The notes under the pieces: model-generated | Told to the model about the DNA's origin: nothing | Database searches by the model: none | What the model saw: only the letters and a program-made list of their open reading frames with translations | Translations under genes and position numbers: made by a program | From: FEN-1297 sp964498065 | Lineage (GTDB): Bacteria; Bacteroidota; Ignavibacteria; Ignavibacteriales; Ignavibacteriaceae | Assembly (NCBI GenBank): GCA_964498065.1 | Contig: CAZCFZ010000163.1 | Location: forward strand, 1 to 5,219 | Length of the DNA: 5,219 nt | Direction: 5' to 3' | Part shown: piece by piece, positions 1 to 4,862 of the stretch | How the letters are laid out: the number at the start of each line of letters is the position of its first letter | Position numbering within the stretch: position 1 is the stretch's first letter

Positions 1-67
1 GAGTAATTTCTTGATGTAATATTAATATGAATTGAATCCGAACTTCAAACTGCTGTACTTTAAACAT
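1..67 (-). CDS. Possible start of a leftward gene, cut by the window edge
   Basis: A leftward frame opens with ATG at 67-65 and stays open for 22 codons to the window edge (MFKVQQFEVRIQF…). A GGGG run lies 4 bases upstream of the ATG and could act as a ribosome binding site. The promoter-like box at 202-230 points at it and would give a leader of roughly 130 bases. The peptide is not recognised and has no signal-peptide look. Twenty-two codons are too few to prove coding, so this may be chance. Confidence 0.2.
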   Translation of the reverse strand, partial: MFKVQQFEVRIQFILILHQEIT

Positions 68-124
68 ATATCCCCACTTCAATAAAACGTCACTATAATT
101 TACTTACTAAGAAAAATAAATCCA

Positions 125-145
125 TTTTAGGGATGAGTATCTCAG
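125..145. repeat. Diverged copy 1 of a short intergenic repeat
   Basis: TTTTAGGGATGAGT at 125-138, followed shortly by CTC, matches TTTTAGGGACAAGT at 290-303 at 12 of 14 bases; that copy is also followed by CTC. Its place in the same intergenic region suggests two diverged copies of one element. The match is short and chance is possible. Confidence 0.3.
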
Positions 146-201
146 ACAGAATAATTTGGGACGGTTATGTTAAACTCCCCGAATCATAAATTTTACATTA
201 T

Positions 202-230
202 ATTTTAATTTATTATTTATAGAAAGTCAA
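202..230 (-). promoter_or_regulatory. Promoter-like box, copy 1 (leftward)
   Basis: On the minus strand TTGACT (230-225), a 17-base spacer and TAAAAT (207-202) form a sigma-70-like -35/-10 pair. The 27-bp block 204-230 recurs with two mismatches at 4718-4744, which supports a conserved function rather than chance AT-richness. It would drive transcription leftwards out of the window. The TTG-N19-TAnnTTTG pattern known from Bacteroidetes is not evident here. Confidence 0.35.
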
Positions 231-289
231 TTATTTTATTAAATAAAGTTTAATTAATTCAAATATTAACATACTTCATAATCATAAAT

Positions 290-307
290 TTTTAGGGACA
301 AGTCTCG
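290..307. repeat. Diverged copy 2 of a short intergenic repeat
   Basis: This is the partner of the copy at 125-145 (TTTTAGGGA, two variable bases, AGT, then CTC). It forms the first arm and loop of the hairpin at 294-317, whereas the copy at 125-145 has no equally good second arm. Confidence 0.3.
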
Positions 308-317
308 AATTGTTCCT
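294..317 (-). terminator. Hairpin after the hydrolase gene, possible terminator
   Basis: AGGGACAA (294-301) pairs with TTGTTCCT (310-317) as an 8-bp stem with one G·T wobble and an 8-base loop. It begins about 12 bases past the stop codon of the hydrolase gene. No clean T-run follows on the minus strand (TAAAAATTT instead), so if it ends transcription it is not a textbook Rho-independent terminator. It could instead stabilise the mRNA 3' end. Confidence 0.4.
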
Positions 318-329
318 TCAATTATGTTT

Positions 330-1520
330 TTATTTAAGCAGAATCATTTTTTTTGTACTGATATATTCTCCAGATTTAATCTGATAGAAATAAATTCCGC
401 TGGAGAAATCCCTTACATTAAATTCTACTTCATATTCTCCTGGTTTCTGATTTGCGTTAACAAGTGTTTTAACCTCCCTTCCCATTATATCATATACTTT
501 TAGTTGCACAAAAGTCCCTCCTTGGGAGGCATTTAGGGAGGCCAATGTGTATTTTATTGTAGTACTTGGATTGAATGGATTAGGATAGTTTTGATTCAAT
601 TTGTAAGAATACTGCGAAGTTATTTTACGCTCTTTTACATAAACGGCATAAGGCTTTATTTGTGAAAATACCCATGGGAAAAGCTTCGGATTATCGTATG
701 ATTCGGCCCAAATGGCATGATAGCCGTTAGGATATTCAGTATAGAGATGTTTGACACCATTATTTAGATAGTAATTGAGCGAATCATTAGAAATACTTAA
801 TACCCTAACTACGGGGACAAAGATTTTTTCATATGCTTCGCACATTTCCCTTGAGAACGAAACCGGTACACTGTTGTCCAACGCTCCGTGAAAGTTCCAT
901 ACCGGAACATCTTTGAAAACGCTAACTTTGGAAATATCTCCGCCGCCGCTCATGGGGACGGCAGCAGCAAATTTACCGGGAAAACGCGCAATCATATCCC
1001 AGGTGCCGAAACCTCCCATTGACAGCCCTGTAATGTAGAGTCGATTCGTGTCGATACTGAATTCTTCAATAAGCGCATCCAGCAAATGATTAACAACTGA
1101 TAATTCTTTAGTGATAGGCATTTTGTCAATATTACACTTACGTGTATCCGGATCGACATTAGCCCACTTACTGCCAACAGGACATTGAGGTGCGACGACA
1201 AAACAAGGCCATCTATGCTGGTTGACAGTATCAGCCCAAGATGTGGCTAGCCGATTATATTTAATTTGTATTTCGTTATCCGTACCGCATTCACCTACAC
1301 CGTGCAGGCAAAGCACTAACGGATATGATTTGCCAGTATCGTAATTCTCAGGAACAAATAACCTGTAGGGCAGTGTTGTCGATTCAAATGTGTGCGATCG
1401 TTTCAGGAACTTTGCAACAATTTCATCCCTGGATTGTGCATACACATAATTACAGCATAAGTAAGGAAGTAAAAAGACAGCTGTTAATATTAAAATCTTA
1501 TAATTTGTCAATTTGCCCAT
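330..1520 (-). CDS. Secreted alpha/beta-hydrolase (esterase/peptidase-like) with T9SS sorting domain
   Basis: This 396-residue protein has a signal peptide (hydrophobic core about 8-24, cleavage near YAQ-S at 27-30), a catalytic domain (about 45-290) and a T9SS sorting domain (about 307-396, NYPNPFNPST to KKMILLK). The catalytic part resembles the predicted-peptidase / polyhydroxybutyrate-depolymerase / feruloyl-esterase type of alpha/beta-hydrolase. It shows an oxyanion-loop HGVG at 73-76, nucleophile Ser167 in GLSMGG, probable acid Asp215 in HGALDNSVP and probable His268 in NGYHAIW. The full triad suggests an active serine hydrolase of extracellular esters or peptides; the substrate is unknown. 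About 20 residues (roughly 232-252) look inserted between the acid and the histidine. The gene lies 15 bp after the propeller gene, so the two are probably co-transcribed. ATG at 1520 directly abuts AGAGG with no spacer and an in-frame TAG sits two codons upstream; TTG at codon 4 would have better spacing. Confidence 0.9.
   Translation of the reverse strand: MGKLTNYKILILTAVFLLPYLCCNYVYAQSRDEIVAKFLKRSHTFESTTLPYRLFVPENYDTGKSYPLVLCLHGVGECGTDNEIQIKYNRLATSWADTVNQHRWPCFVVAPQCPVGSKWANVDPDTRKCNIDKMPITKELSVVNHLLDALIEEFSIDTNRLYITGLSMGGFGTWDMIARFPGKFAAAVPMSGGGDISKVSVFKDVPVWNFHGALDNSVPVSFSREMCEAYEKIFVPVVRVLSISNDSLNYYLNNGVKHLYTEYPNGYHAIWAESYDNPKLFPWVFSQIKPYAVYVKERKITSQYSYKLNQNYPNPFNPSTTIKYTLASLNASQGGTFVQLKVYDIMGREVKTLVNANQKPGEYEVEFNVRDFSSGIYFYQIKSGEYISTKKMILLK
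513..543. repeat. GC-rich hairpin-forming insertion within the hydrolase sorting domain
   Basis: CCTCC (517-521) and GGAGG (525-529) form a perfect 5-bp stem around TTG, and GGGAGG occurs twice (524-529 and 536-541). The block is GC-rich in an AT-rich gene. It encodes residues about 326-336 (LASLNASQGGT). The matching loop between IKY and LKVYD is 15 residues here against 9 in both other sorting domains of the window, so about 18 bp look added in frame. Confidence 0.45.
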
Positions 1521-1527
1521 CCTCTAT
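1521..1527 (-). promoter_or_regulatory. Shine-Dalgarno-like ATAGAGG directly abutting the hydrolase ATG
   Basis: The 15-base gap between the propeller stop (1536-1538) and the hydrolase ATG ends in ATAGAGG with no spacer before the ATG. The TTG at codon 4 (1511-1509) would sit 9 bases from the AGAGG. Either the true start is this TTG, or translation depends on coupling to the upstream gene rather than on this site. Confidence 0.4.
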
Positions 1528-1535
1528 GATTTGTC

Positions 1536-2765
1536 TTATCGAAGTAAAATCATCTTCTTTGTCTGAATAAATTCTCCCGCTTTAAGTTGATAGAAATAAA
1601 CTCCGCTAGAAAGTTTTGATGCATTCCAATTTATTTCATAAACGCCAGCCGGCTTTTCTTCGGTAACTAATGTCTCTATTTCTCTTCCGAGTATATCATA
1701 TACTTTTAATAATATTTTTGATTGATGTGAAATAGAGTATTTTATTTTTGTGCTTGGATTAAAAGGATTAGGATAATTTTGGGCAAGAGTTAATGTGCTT
1801 GGTATATTACTTTTTATTTCTTCAACATCGGTAACTTCTGAAAGTGGGCGTCTCCAAACCCCATAGTTATTAGTTCCGGCAAATATATTGCTTCCGCTTA
1901 TGGCAAGAGCATAAATAATCGAAGTTGAAGTTGTCAACCCCGTATTAAATTCTGCCCAGCTTGAGCCATTATCGGTTGACAAATATACTCCGCCGCCATA
2001 GGTTGCTGCAAATATATTGTTATCACTAATAGTAAGAGAGTTAACATACTTATGTGTTAACCCGGAGTTAACTTCTGTCCAGTTTGAGCCATTGTCAGTT
2101 GATAAATAAACTCCGCTGCCATAGGTCCCTGCAAATATTTTACTTCCGATTATTGCAAAAGAATAAACATATGTCAACCCAGTGTTACCTTCTATCCAGT
2201 TTGAGCCATTGTCAGTTGATAAATATACTCCATTATTAGTTCCCGCAAATATATTGCTTCCGCTTACAGCAAGAGAATAAACATATATATTGATCAACCC
2301 CGGAACAACTGCCATCCAGTTTGAACCATTATTAGTTGATAAGAATGCTCCGCTGCCGCCAGTCCCTGCAATTATATTGTTTCCGCTTACAGCAAGGGAT
2401 AAAACATTTAAATTTGTCAATCCCGTGTCAACTGCTGACCAATTAGAGCCATTGTCAGTTGATAAAAATACTCCGCCGTTATTAGTTCCCGCAAATATAT
2501 TGTTTCCGCTTATAGATAGAGCATTTATATAATTATCTGTTAACCCGGTATTAACTGCTGTCCAGCTTGAACCATTATCAGTTGATAAAAATACTCCGTC
2601 GCTACTAGTTCCCGCAAATATATTACTGCCGCTTACGGCAAGAGACTTTATTCTTAATACATAGGGACCATTGGTCTGTGTCCATTGCGCATTACCTTCA
2701 ATAAAAATAAAAATGCTTAGAAAAAAGCCGAGCAGAAGTTTAAAATATAGTTTTTTGCGTATCAT
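1536..2765 (-). CDS. Secreted seven-repeat Asp-box beta-propeller with T9SS sorting domain
   Basis: This 409-residue protein has a signal peptide (residues 1-27: basic MIRKK, hydrophobic core, GNA-Q cleavage region). Seven repeats of 39-42 residues follow (about 28-311), then a T9SS sorting domain (about 327-409, NYPNPFNPST to KKMILLR). Each repeat runs 'W-x-x-x-x-x-GL … LAVSG-NIFAGT … GV-LSTDNGS'. Six carry the Asp-box motif SxDxGxxW (starting near 61, 102, 143, 183, 222 and 263); in the third it reads STNNGSNW. Seven units fit one closed seven-bladed propeller of the BNR/YCF48-like kind. Such domains usually act as binding or scaffold modules, and no catalytic residues are visible. A TTG 30 bases upstream also gives an open frame, but ATG at 2765 is preceded by GGAGG with a 4-base spacer and starts a clean signal peptide. 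The hydrolase gene follows after 15 bp. Confidence 0.9.
   Translation of the reverse strand: MIRKKLYFKLLLGFFLSIFIFIEGNAQWTQTNGPYVLRIKSLAVSGSNIFAGTSSDGVFLSTDNGSSWTAVNTGLTDNYINALSISGNNIFAGTNNGGVFLSTDNGSNWSAVDTGLTNLNVLSLAVSGNNIIAGTGGSGAFLSTNNGSNWMAVVPGLINIYVYSLAVSGSNIFAGTNNGVYLSTDNGSNWIEGNTGLTYVYSFAIIGSKIFAGTYGSGVYLSTDNGSNWTEVNSGLTHKYVNSLTISDNNIFAATYGGGVYLSTDNGSSWAEFNTGLTTSTSIIYALAISGSNIFAGTNNYGVWRRPLSEVTDVEEIKSNIPSTLTLAQNYPNPFNPSTKIKYSISHQSKILLKVYDILGREIETLVTEEKPAGVYEINWNASKLSSGVYFYQLKAGEFIQTKKMILLR
1833..2684 (-). repeat. Seven tandem ~117-126-bp coding repeats
   Basis: The propeller repeats are visible in the DNA. Units begin at about 2684, 2564, 2441, 2318, 2198, 2081 and 1958, reading leftwards. 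On the plus strand, blocks of the form GAGCCATTGTCAGTTGATAA followed by ACTCC and CC(T/C)GCAAATATAT recur almost unchanged. The last unit has lost its Asp-box and ends GVWRRPLSE, marking the end of the array. Confidence 0.9.
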
Positions 2766-2769
2766 AATG

Positions 2770-2774
2770 CCTCC
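2770..2774 (-). promoter_or_regulatory. Ribosome binding site fixing the propeller start
   Basis: GGAGG on the minus strand lies 4 bases before the ATG at 2765-2763. This strong site settles the start against the upstream in-frame TTG at 2795, which has no comparable site. Confidence 0.75.
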
Positions 2775-2805
2775 ATAAGAAATTGTGAGGAACAATTATT
2801 TATTA

Positions 2806-2823
2806 ATTGAGGTTAACCTCAAT
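2806..2823. promoter_or_regulatory. Perfect 18-bp palindrome upstream of the propeller gene
   Basis: ATTGAGGTTAACCTCAAT is its own reverse complement over all 18 bases. Its near edge is 40 bases upstream of the propeller start codon. It contains TTGAGG, and AATAAT follows 16 bases later on the minus strand, so it could be an operator over a weak -35. As RNA it would fold into a 7-bp stem with a TTAA loop, but no T-run follows. Confidence 0.45.
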
Positions 2824-2848
2824 ATTGATTAAACCCTGATCAAATATT

Positions 2849-3019
2849 TTAAATGATGTCCTGTTTATCCACTACCCATTCTTTCGTTAAATATGCGAAA
2901 CGGATGTCATTAAAATCATATGGCTACGGATATCGATTCTGCCGGAACCAACCGGATTGTGAATTAATATTATTGTGAAATAAAATTGAAATGATTAAAG
3001 TAAAAAATAACTTTTTCAT
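2849..3019 (-). pseudogene. Decayed 5' end of a secreted beta-propeller gene
   Basis: ATG at 3019-3017 follows GGGAG with a 6-base spacer and starts a good signal peptide (MKKLFFTLIISILF…NSQ), then SGWFRQNRYP and an in-frame TAG at 2926-2924. Reading through the stop gives PYDFNDIRFAYLTKEWVVDKQDII, then TAA at 2851-2849 and further stops. This fits the first blade of YCF48-like secreted propellers, which typically read 'GWFWQNPLP…NDLNDIYF…TGWVVG…GTIL'. The match across the stop indicates a real gene that has decayed. The rest of the gene and its sorting domain are missing, and the intact propeller gene begins about 85 bp further on. The alternative is a short translated leader of 31 codons, which would not explain the similarity after the stop. 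Confidence 0.65.
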
Positions 3020-3024
3020 AACTC

Positions 3025-3064
3025 TCTCCCGTTAAGTTTGATAATTATTTTATTTAACGGAGGA
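3025..3064 (-). promoter_or_regulatory. Hairpin covering the ribosome binding site of the relic gene
   Basis: On the minus strand TCCTCCGTTAA (3064-3054) pairs with TTAACGGGAGA (3035-3025): 10 of 11 positions pair, including one wobble and a perfect CCGTTAA/TTAACGG core, around an 18-base loop. The downstream arm contains the GGGAG that would bind ribosomes for the ATG at 3019, so folding would hide it. This could be a relic of translational control. Confidence 0.4.
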
Positions 3065-3278
3065 CAAGAAGTTTCTGCTCAGCTTATAATGATATAACTG
3101 CGCCTTTGTGAGAATTAAAAAGAAAGGAATACAAGATAAGATTACTACAACTAGCTGCCCAAAAAGGTTCTGGCGCAACAGCTTGAATAATTATAATTTA
3201 ATAAAGTCATTTTGGATTTTAATATCAAGAAAAATAATCTTCGTATTAAGCAAGTGTTAATGAATGAGAAACAATGAT
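3065..3278. other. Spacer without a recognisable gene
   Basis: Nothing convincing is coded here on either strand. A 46-codon stop-to-stop frame on the minus strand (3190-3053) reads as a hydrophobic stretch but has no ATG or ribosome binding site. A 6-bp inverted repeat (TGCGCC at 3099, GGCGCA at 3172) is too weak to interpret. Confidence 0.6.
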
Positions 3279-3311
3279 AAAAAAAATTCAATGTTGAACA
3301 TTGGAGTTCAA
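3279..3311 (-). terminator. Probable terminator after the T9SS protein gene
   Basis: On the minus strand CAATGT-TCA-ACATTG (3303-3289) is a 6-bp stem with a 3-base loop, followed by AA and eight Ts (3286-3279). This is the layout of a Rho-independent terminator, starting about 20 bases after the stop codon. An overlapping alternative stem, TTGAAC/GTTCAA (3311-3306 with 3299-3294), cannot form at the same time. The stems are AT-rich, so strength is uncertain. Confidence 0.55.
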
Positions 3312-3330
3312 TAATAAATCATATTCAATT

Positions 3331-4398
3331 CTACTTTATCAATACCATCTTCTTAACTTGTGAAAAGTTTCCCGATTGAATTCTGTAGAAATATATCCCG
3401 CTTGCAATTCCGGATGCATTCCATAAATATTTATGAATACCTGCATTTAGCTCCTTATTTATTAATGTTGACACTTCCTCTCCAAGAATGTTGTAAACTT
3501 TTAAAGTAACCAATCCCTGTTTTACTAATTGAAATTCAATATTCGTAACCGGATTGAAAGGATTGGGATAATTCTGCTCTAACCTGAATTTTAGCGGAAT
3601 ATTTTTCTCACCTTTAATTGAAACCAATTTAGTTGAATACAGGATATGATAATCAGCATAAACATAGCCTGTATCCGGACTGGTGGATGGTACATTTGTT
3701 ACAACTAACAAAACACCTTCCTTGGTAATGTAAAAAAATTCTTTATAATTAAACCATGAATAAGCTCGCTGCATTCTAAGACATTCTAAATCTCTTCCCG
3801 GTAATTTGAGTATTCCATAACCATCTACCCATACGTCGACAATAGTATTATAATAATCACTCGATTGAATCTGACCGGATAAATTATAAGTTGTATCATA
3901 AACTGAAATCCATTGAGAAAAATTAGTTCTTGGAGGATCATAAGTCAGAGGAAACTTTGCAAATAATTCATATGGATTGTAATGAATAAAGCGGTGCTCG
4001 TTTTCGACTGTAACTTGCCCGGTAAAAAATACGGAATCGGTGATTGACAAGAAGACCGGGTTTTCTACTATATTTTGTTTTGTTTCTCCGATTGTAGTAG
4101 TTTCCAATTCGTAACGCATCGCTAAAACGGGTATCTCACTTATATTATAATTATTAATTGATATATAATTCTGTGTATCTATAAATGTAAAATTGTATTC
4201 CGCAGGTAAATTATAATTGCCGACATTTATCATACCGCTTTGTCCCTCAATAGCTTTAATATAATTTCCCGGTTTAAATATTTCCATCAATTCGGATTGG
4301 GAGACTGTTATTTGAGGGAGAATATATGTGCTATATTCAAAGATTACTAAGATTAACGGAATAAAAAAATATTTTTTATTTATACGAATTATAGTCAT
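3331..4398 (-). CDS. Secreted protein of unknown function with T9SS sorting domain
   Basis: The function of this 355-residue protein is not recognised. It has an N-terminal signal peptide or membrane anchor (hydrophobic about 10-28, cleavage site unclear), a central part of about 240 residues, and a T9SS sorting domain (about 272-355, LEQNYPNPFNPVTNIEF to KKMVLIK). The central part has many aromatic and beta-strand-like stretches and includes VWVDGYGILKLPG…ECLRMQ (about 190-210). I recall a similar 'DGYGTLxLPGG…CLRxR' module in other secreted FCB-group proteins of unknown role, an impression that needs a profile search. No catalytic motif is visible. ATG at 4398 is preferred because AGAGG lies 8 bases upstream; a GTG at 4407 is in frame but overlaps that AGAGG. 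The gene stands alone: 464 bp separate it from hsdM, and a probable terminator follows. Confidence 0.85.
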   Translation of the reverse strand: MTIIRINKKYFFIPLILVIFEYSTYILPQITVSQSELMEIFKPGNYIKAIEGQSGMINVGNYNLPAEYNFTFIDTQNYISINNYNISEIPVLAMRYELETTTIGETKQNIVENPVFLSITDSVFFTGQVTVENEHRFIHYNPYELFAKFPLTYDPPRTNFSQWISVYDTTYNLSGQIQSSDYYNTIVDVWVDGYGILKLPGRDLECLRMQRAYSWFNYKEFFYITKEGVLLVVTNVPSTSPDTGYVYADYHILYSTKLVSIKGEKNIPLKFRLEQNYPNPFNPVTNIEFQLVKQGLVTLKVYNILGEEVSTLINKELNAGIHKYLWNASGIASGIYFYRIQSGNFSQVKKMVLIK

Positions 4399-4406
4399 AG
4401 CAATCA

Positions 4407-4411
4407 CCTCT
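4407..4411 (-). promoter_or_regulatory. Ribosome binding site fixing the start at 4398
   Basis: AGAGG in the context AAGAAGAGGTGA closely matches the anti-Shine-Dalgarno complement, with an 8-base spacer to ATG at 4398-4396. The in-frame GTG at 4407-4405 uses the last G of this site and so is unlikely to be the start. Confidence 0.7.
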
Positions 4412-4489
4412 TCTTATTAATTAAAATATAATTTTATAATTGGATAGGGTAAGTTTCATATTCTTGCCAGCCGCGGTTATTTTGTAATA

Positions 4490-4576
4490 TCATATTGCAG
4501 ATCTATTAAAAATTATATTACTTCTGCGTGTATATCTTAGCCCAAAGTTTTTAAATATAAACTCACTTTTATTCAT
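4490..4576 (-). CDS. Doubtful 28-codon small ORF
   Basis: ATG at 4576-4574 has AGGGGA centred about 8 bases upstream and is followed by 28 codons (MNKSEFIFKNFGLRY…) to a TGA at 4492-4490. The peptide is not recognised and the surroundings are AT-rich, so chance is the main alternative. If translated it would be a short leader ORF before the T9SS protein gene. Confidence 0.15.
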   Translation of the reverse strand: MNKSEFIFKNFGLRYTRRSNIIFNRSAI

Positions 4577-4685
4577 AAGATTCCCCTTTTGAACTTAAGT
4601 ACACTTATATATTTTATTTATAATGAAAAATTTTTATGCAAAAAAGGGATACGAAAATCGAATGGTAAATTATCAAGACAATATT

Positions 4686-4711
4686 TTAAGATTCCCCGGT
4701 TAAAATCTTAA
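4686..4711. other. Hairpin just downstream of the promoter-like box
   Basis: TTAAGATT (4686-4693) and AATCTTAA (4704-4711) form a perfect 8-bp inverted repeat around CCCCGGTTAA. The predicted transcription start of the box at 4716-4744 falls within it. It could be an operator, a structured mRNA 5' end, or a stem ending read-through from hsdM (no T-run follows). Confidence 0.35.
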
Positions 4712-4715
4712 TTTA

Positions 4716-4744
4716 TATTTAATTTATTATTAATTGAAAGTCAA
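4716..4744 (-). promoter_or_regulatory. Promoter-like box, copy 2 (leftward)
   Basis: On the minus strand TTGACT (4744-4739), a 17-base spacer and TAAATA (4721-4716) are arranged as in the copy at 202-230. The shared 27-bp block (4718-4744) differs from it at only two positions. It could drive the T9SS protein gene at 4398, which would give a leader of about 310 bases. Confidence 0.35.
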
Positions 4745-4787
4745 CCTGTATTTACAATAAATATTTTTCCTGGGATAATAAAGATTT

Positions 4788-4843
4788 TCATTCTTAATTA
4801 TTCATTCTTCATTACCGATCCTTAAACCCTGCACCCTATGCCC
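4788..4843. repeat. Short degenerate tandem repeats after hsdM
   Basis: TCATTCTT occurs at 4788-4795 and again at 4802-4809 (14-base period). Next to it are three 7-base units ending in CCC: TAAACCC (4823-4829), TGCACCC (4830-4836) and TATGCCC (4837-4843). They fill the spacer just past the hsdM stop and look like low-complexity intergenic repeats. Confidence 0.5.
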
Positions 4844-4862
4844 TATTGACTCAAGAAATTTT

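Noticed and set aside
992..1201. 69-codon minus-strand frame
   Set aside because: It lies entirely inside the hydrolase gene in another frame, across its catalytic Ser region; the peptide has no features of its own.
1325..1570. 81-codon plus-strand frame
   Set aside because: It is antisense to the hydrolase start and the propeller end, with no ribosome binding site or recognisable peptide.
2290..2532. 80-codon plus-strand frame with internal repeats
   Set aside because: It is antisense to the propeller repeats; its repetitiveness (LLVDKNAPL/LSVDKNTPP) simply mirrors them.
2766..2795. Ten-residue N-terminal extension of the propeller protein from TTG at 2795
   Set aside because: GGAGG lies inside the extension at the right distance for ATG 2765, and the signal peptide begins cleanly there.
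3053..3190. 46-codon minus-strand stop-to-stop frame with a hydrophobic stretch (LVVVILSCIPFFLILT)
   Set aside because: It has no ATG, no ribosome binding site before the possible TTG, and no recognised similarity; too short to call a gene relic by eye.
4749..4763. TATTTA-CAA-TAAATA hairpin as a terminator for hsdM
   Set aside because: It is an all-AT 6-bp stem about 100 bp past the stop; it is followed by Ts only on the plus strand, where no gene ends.
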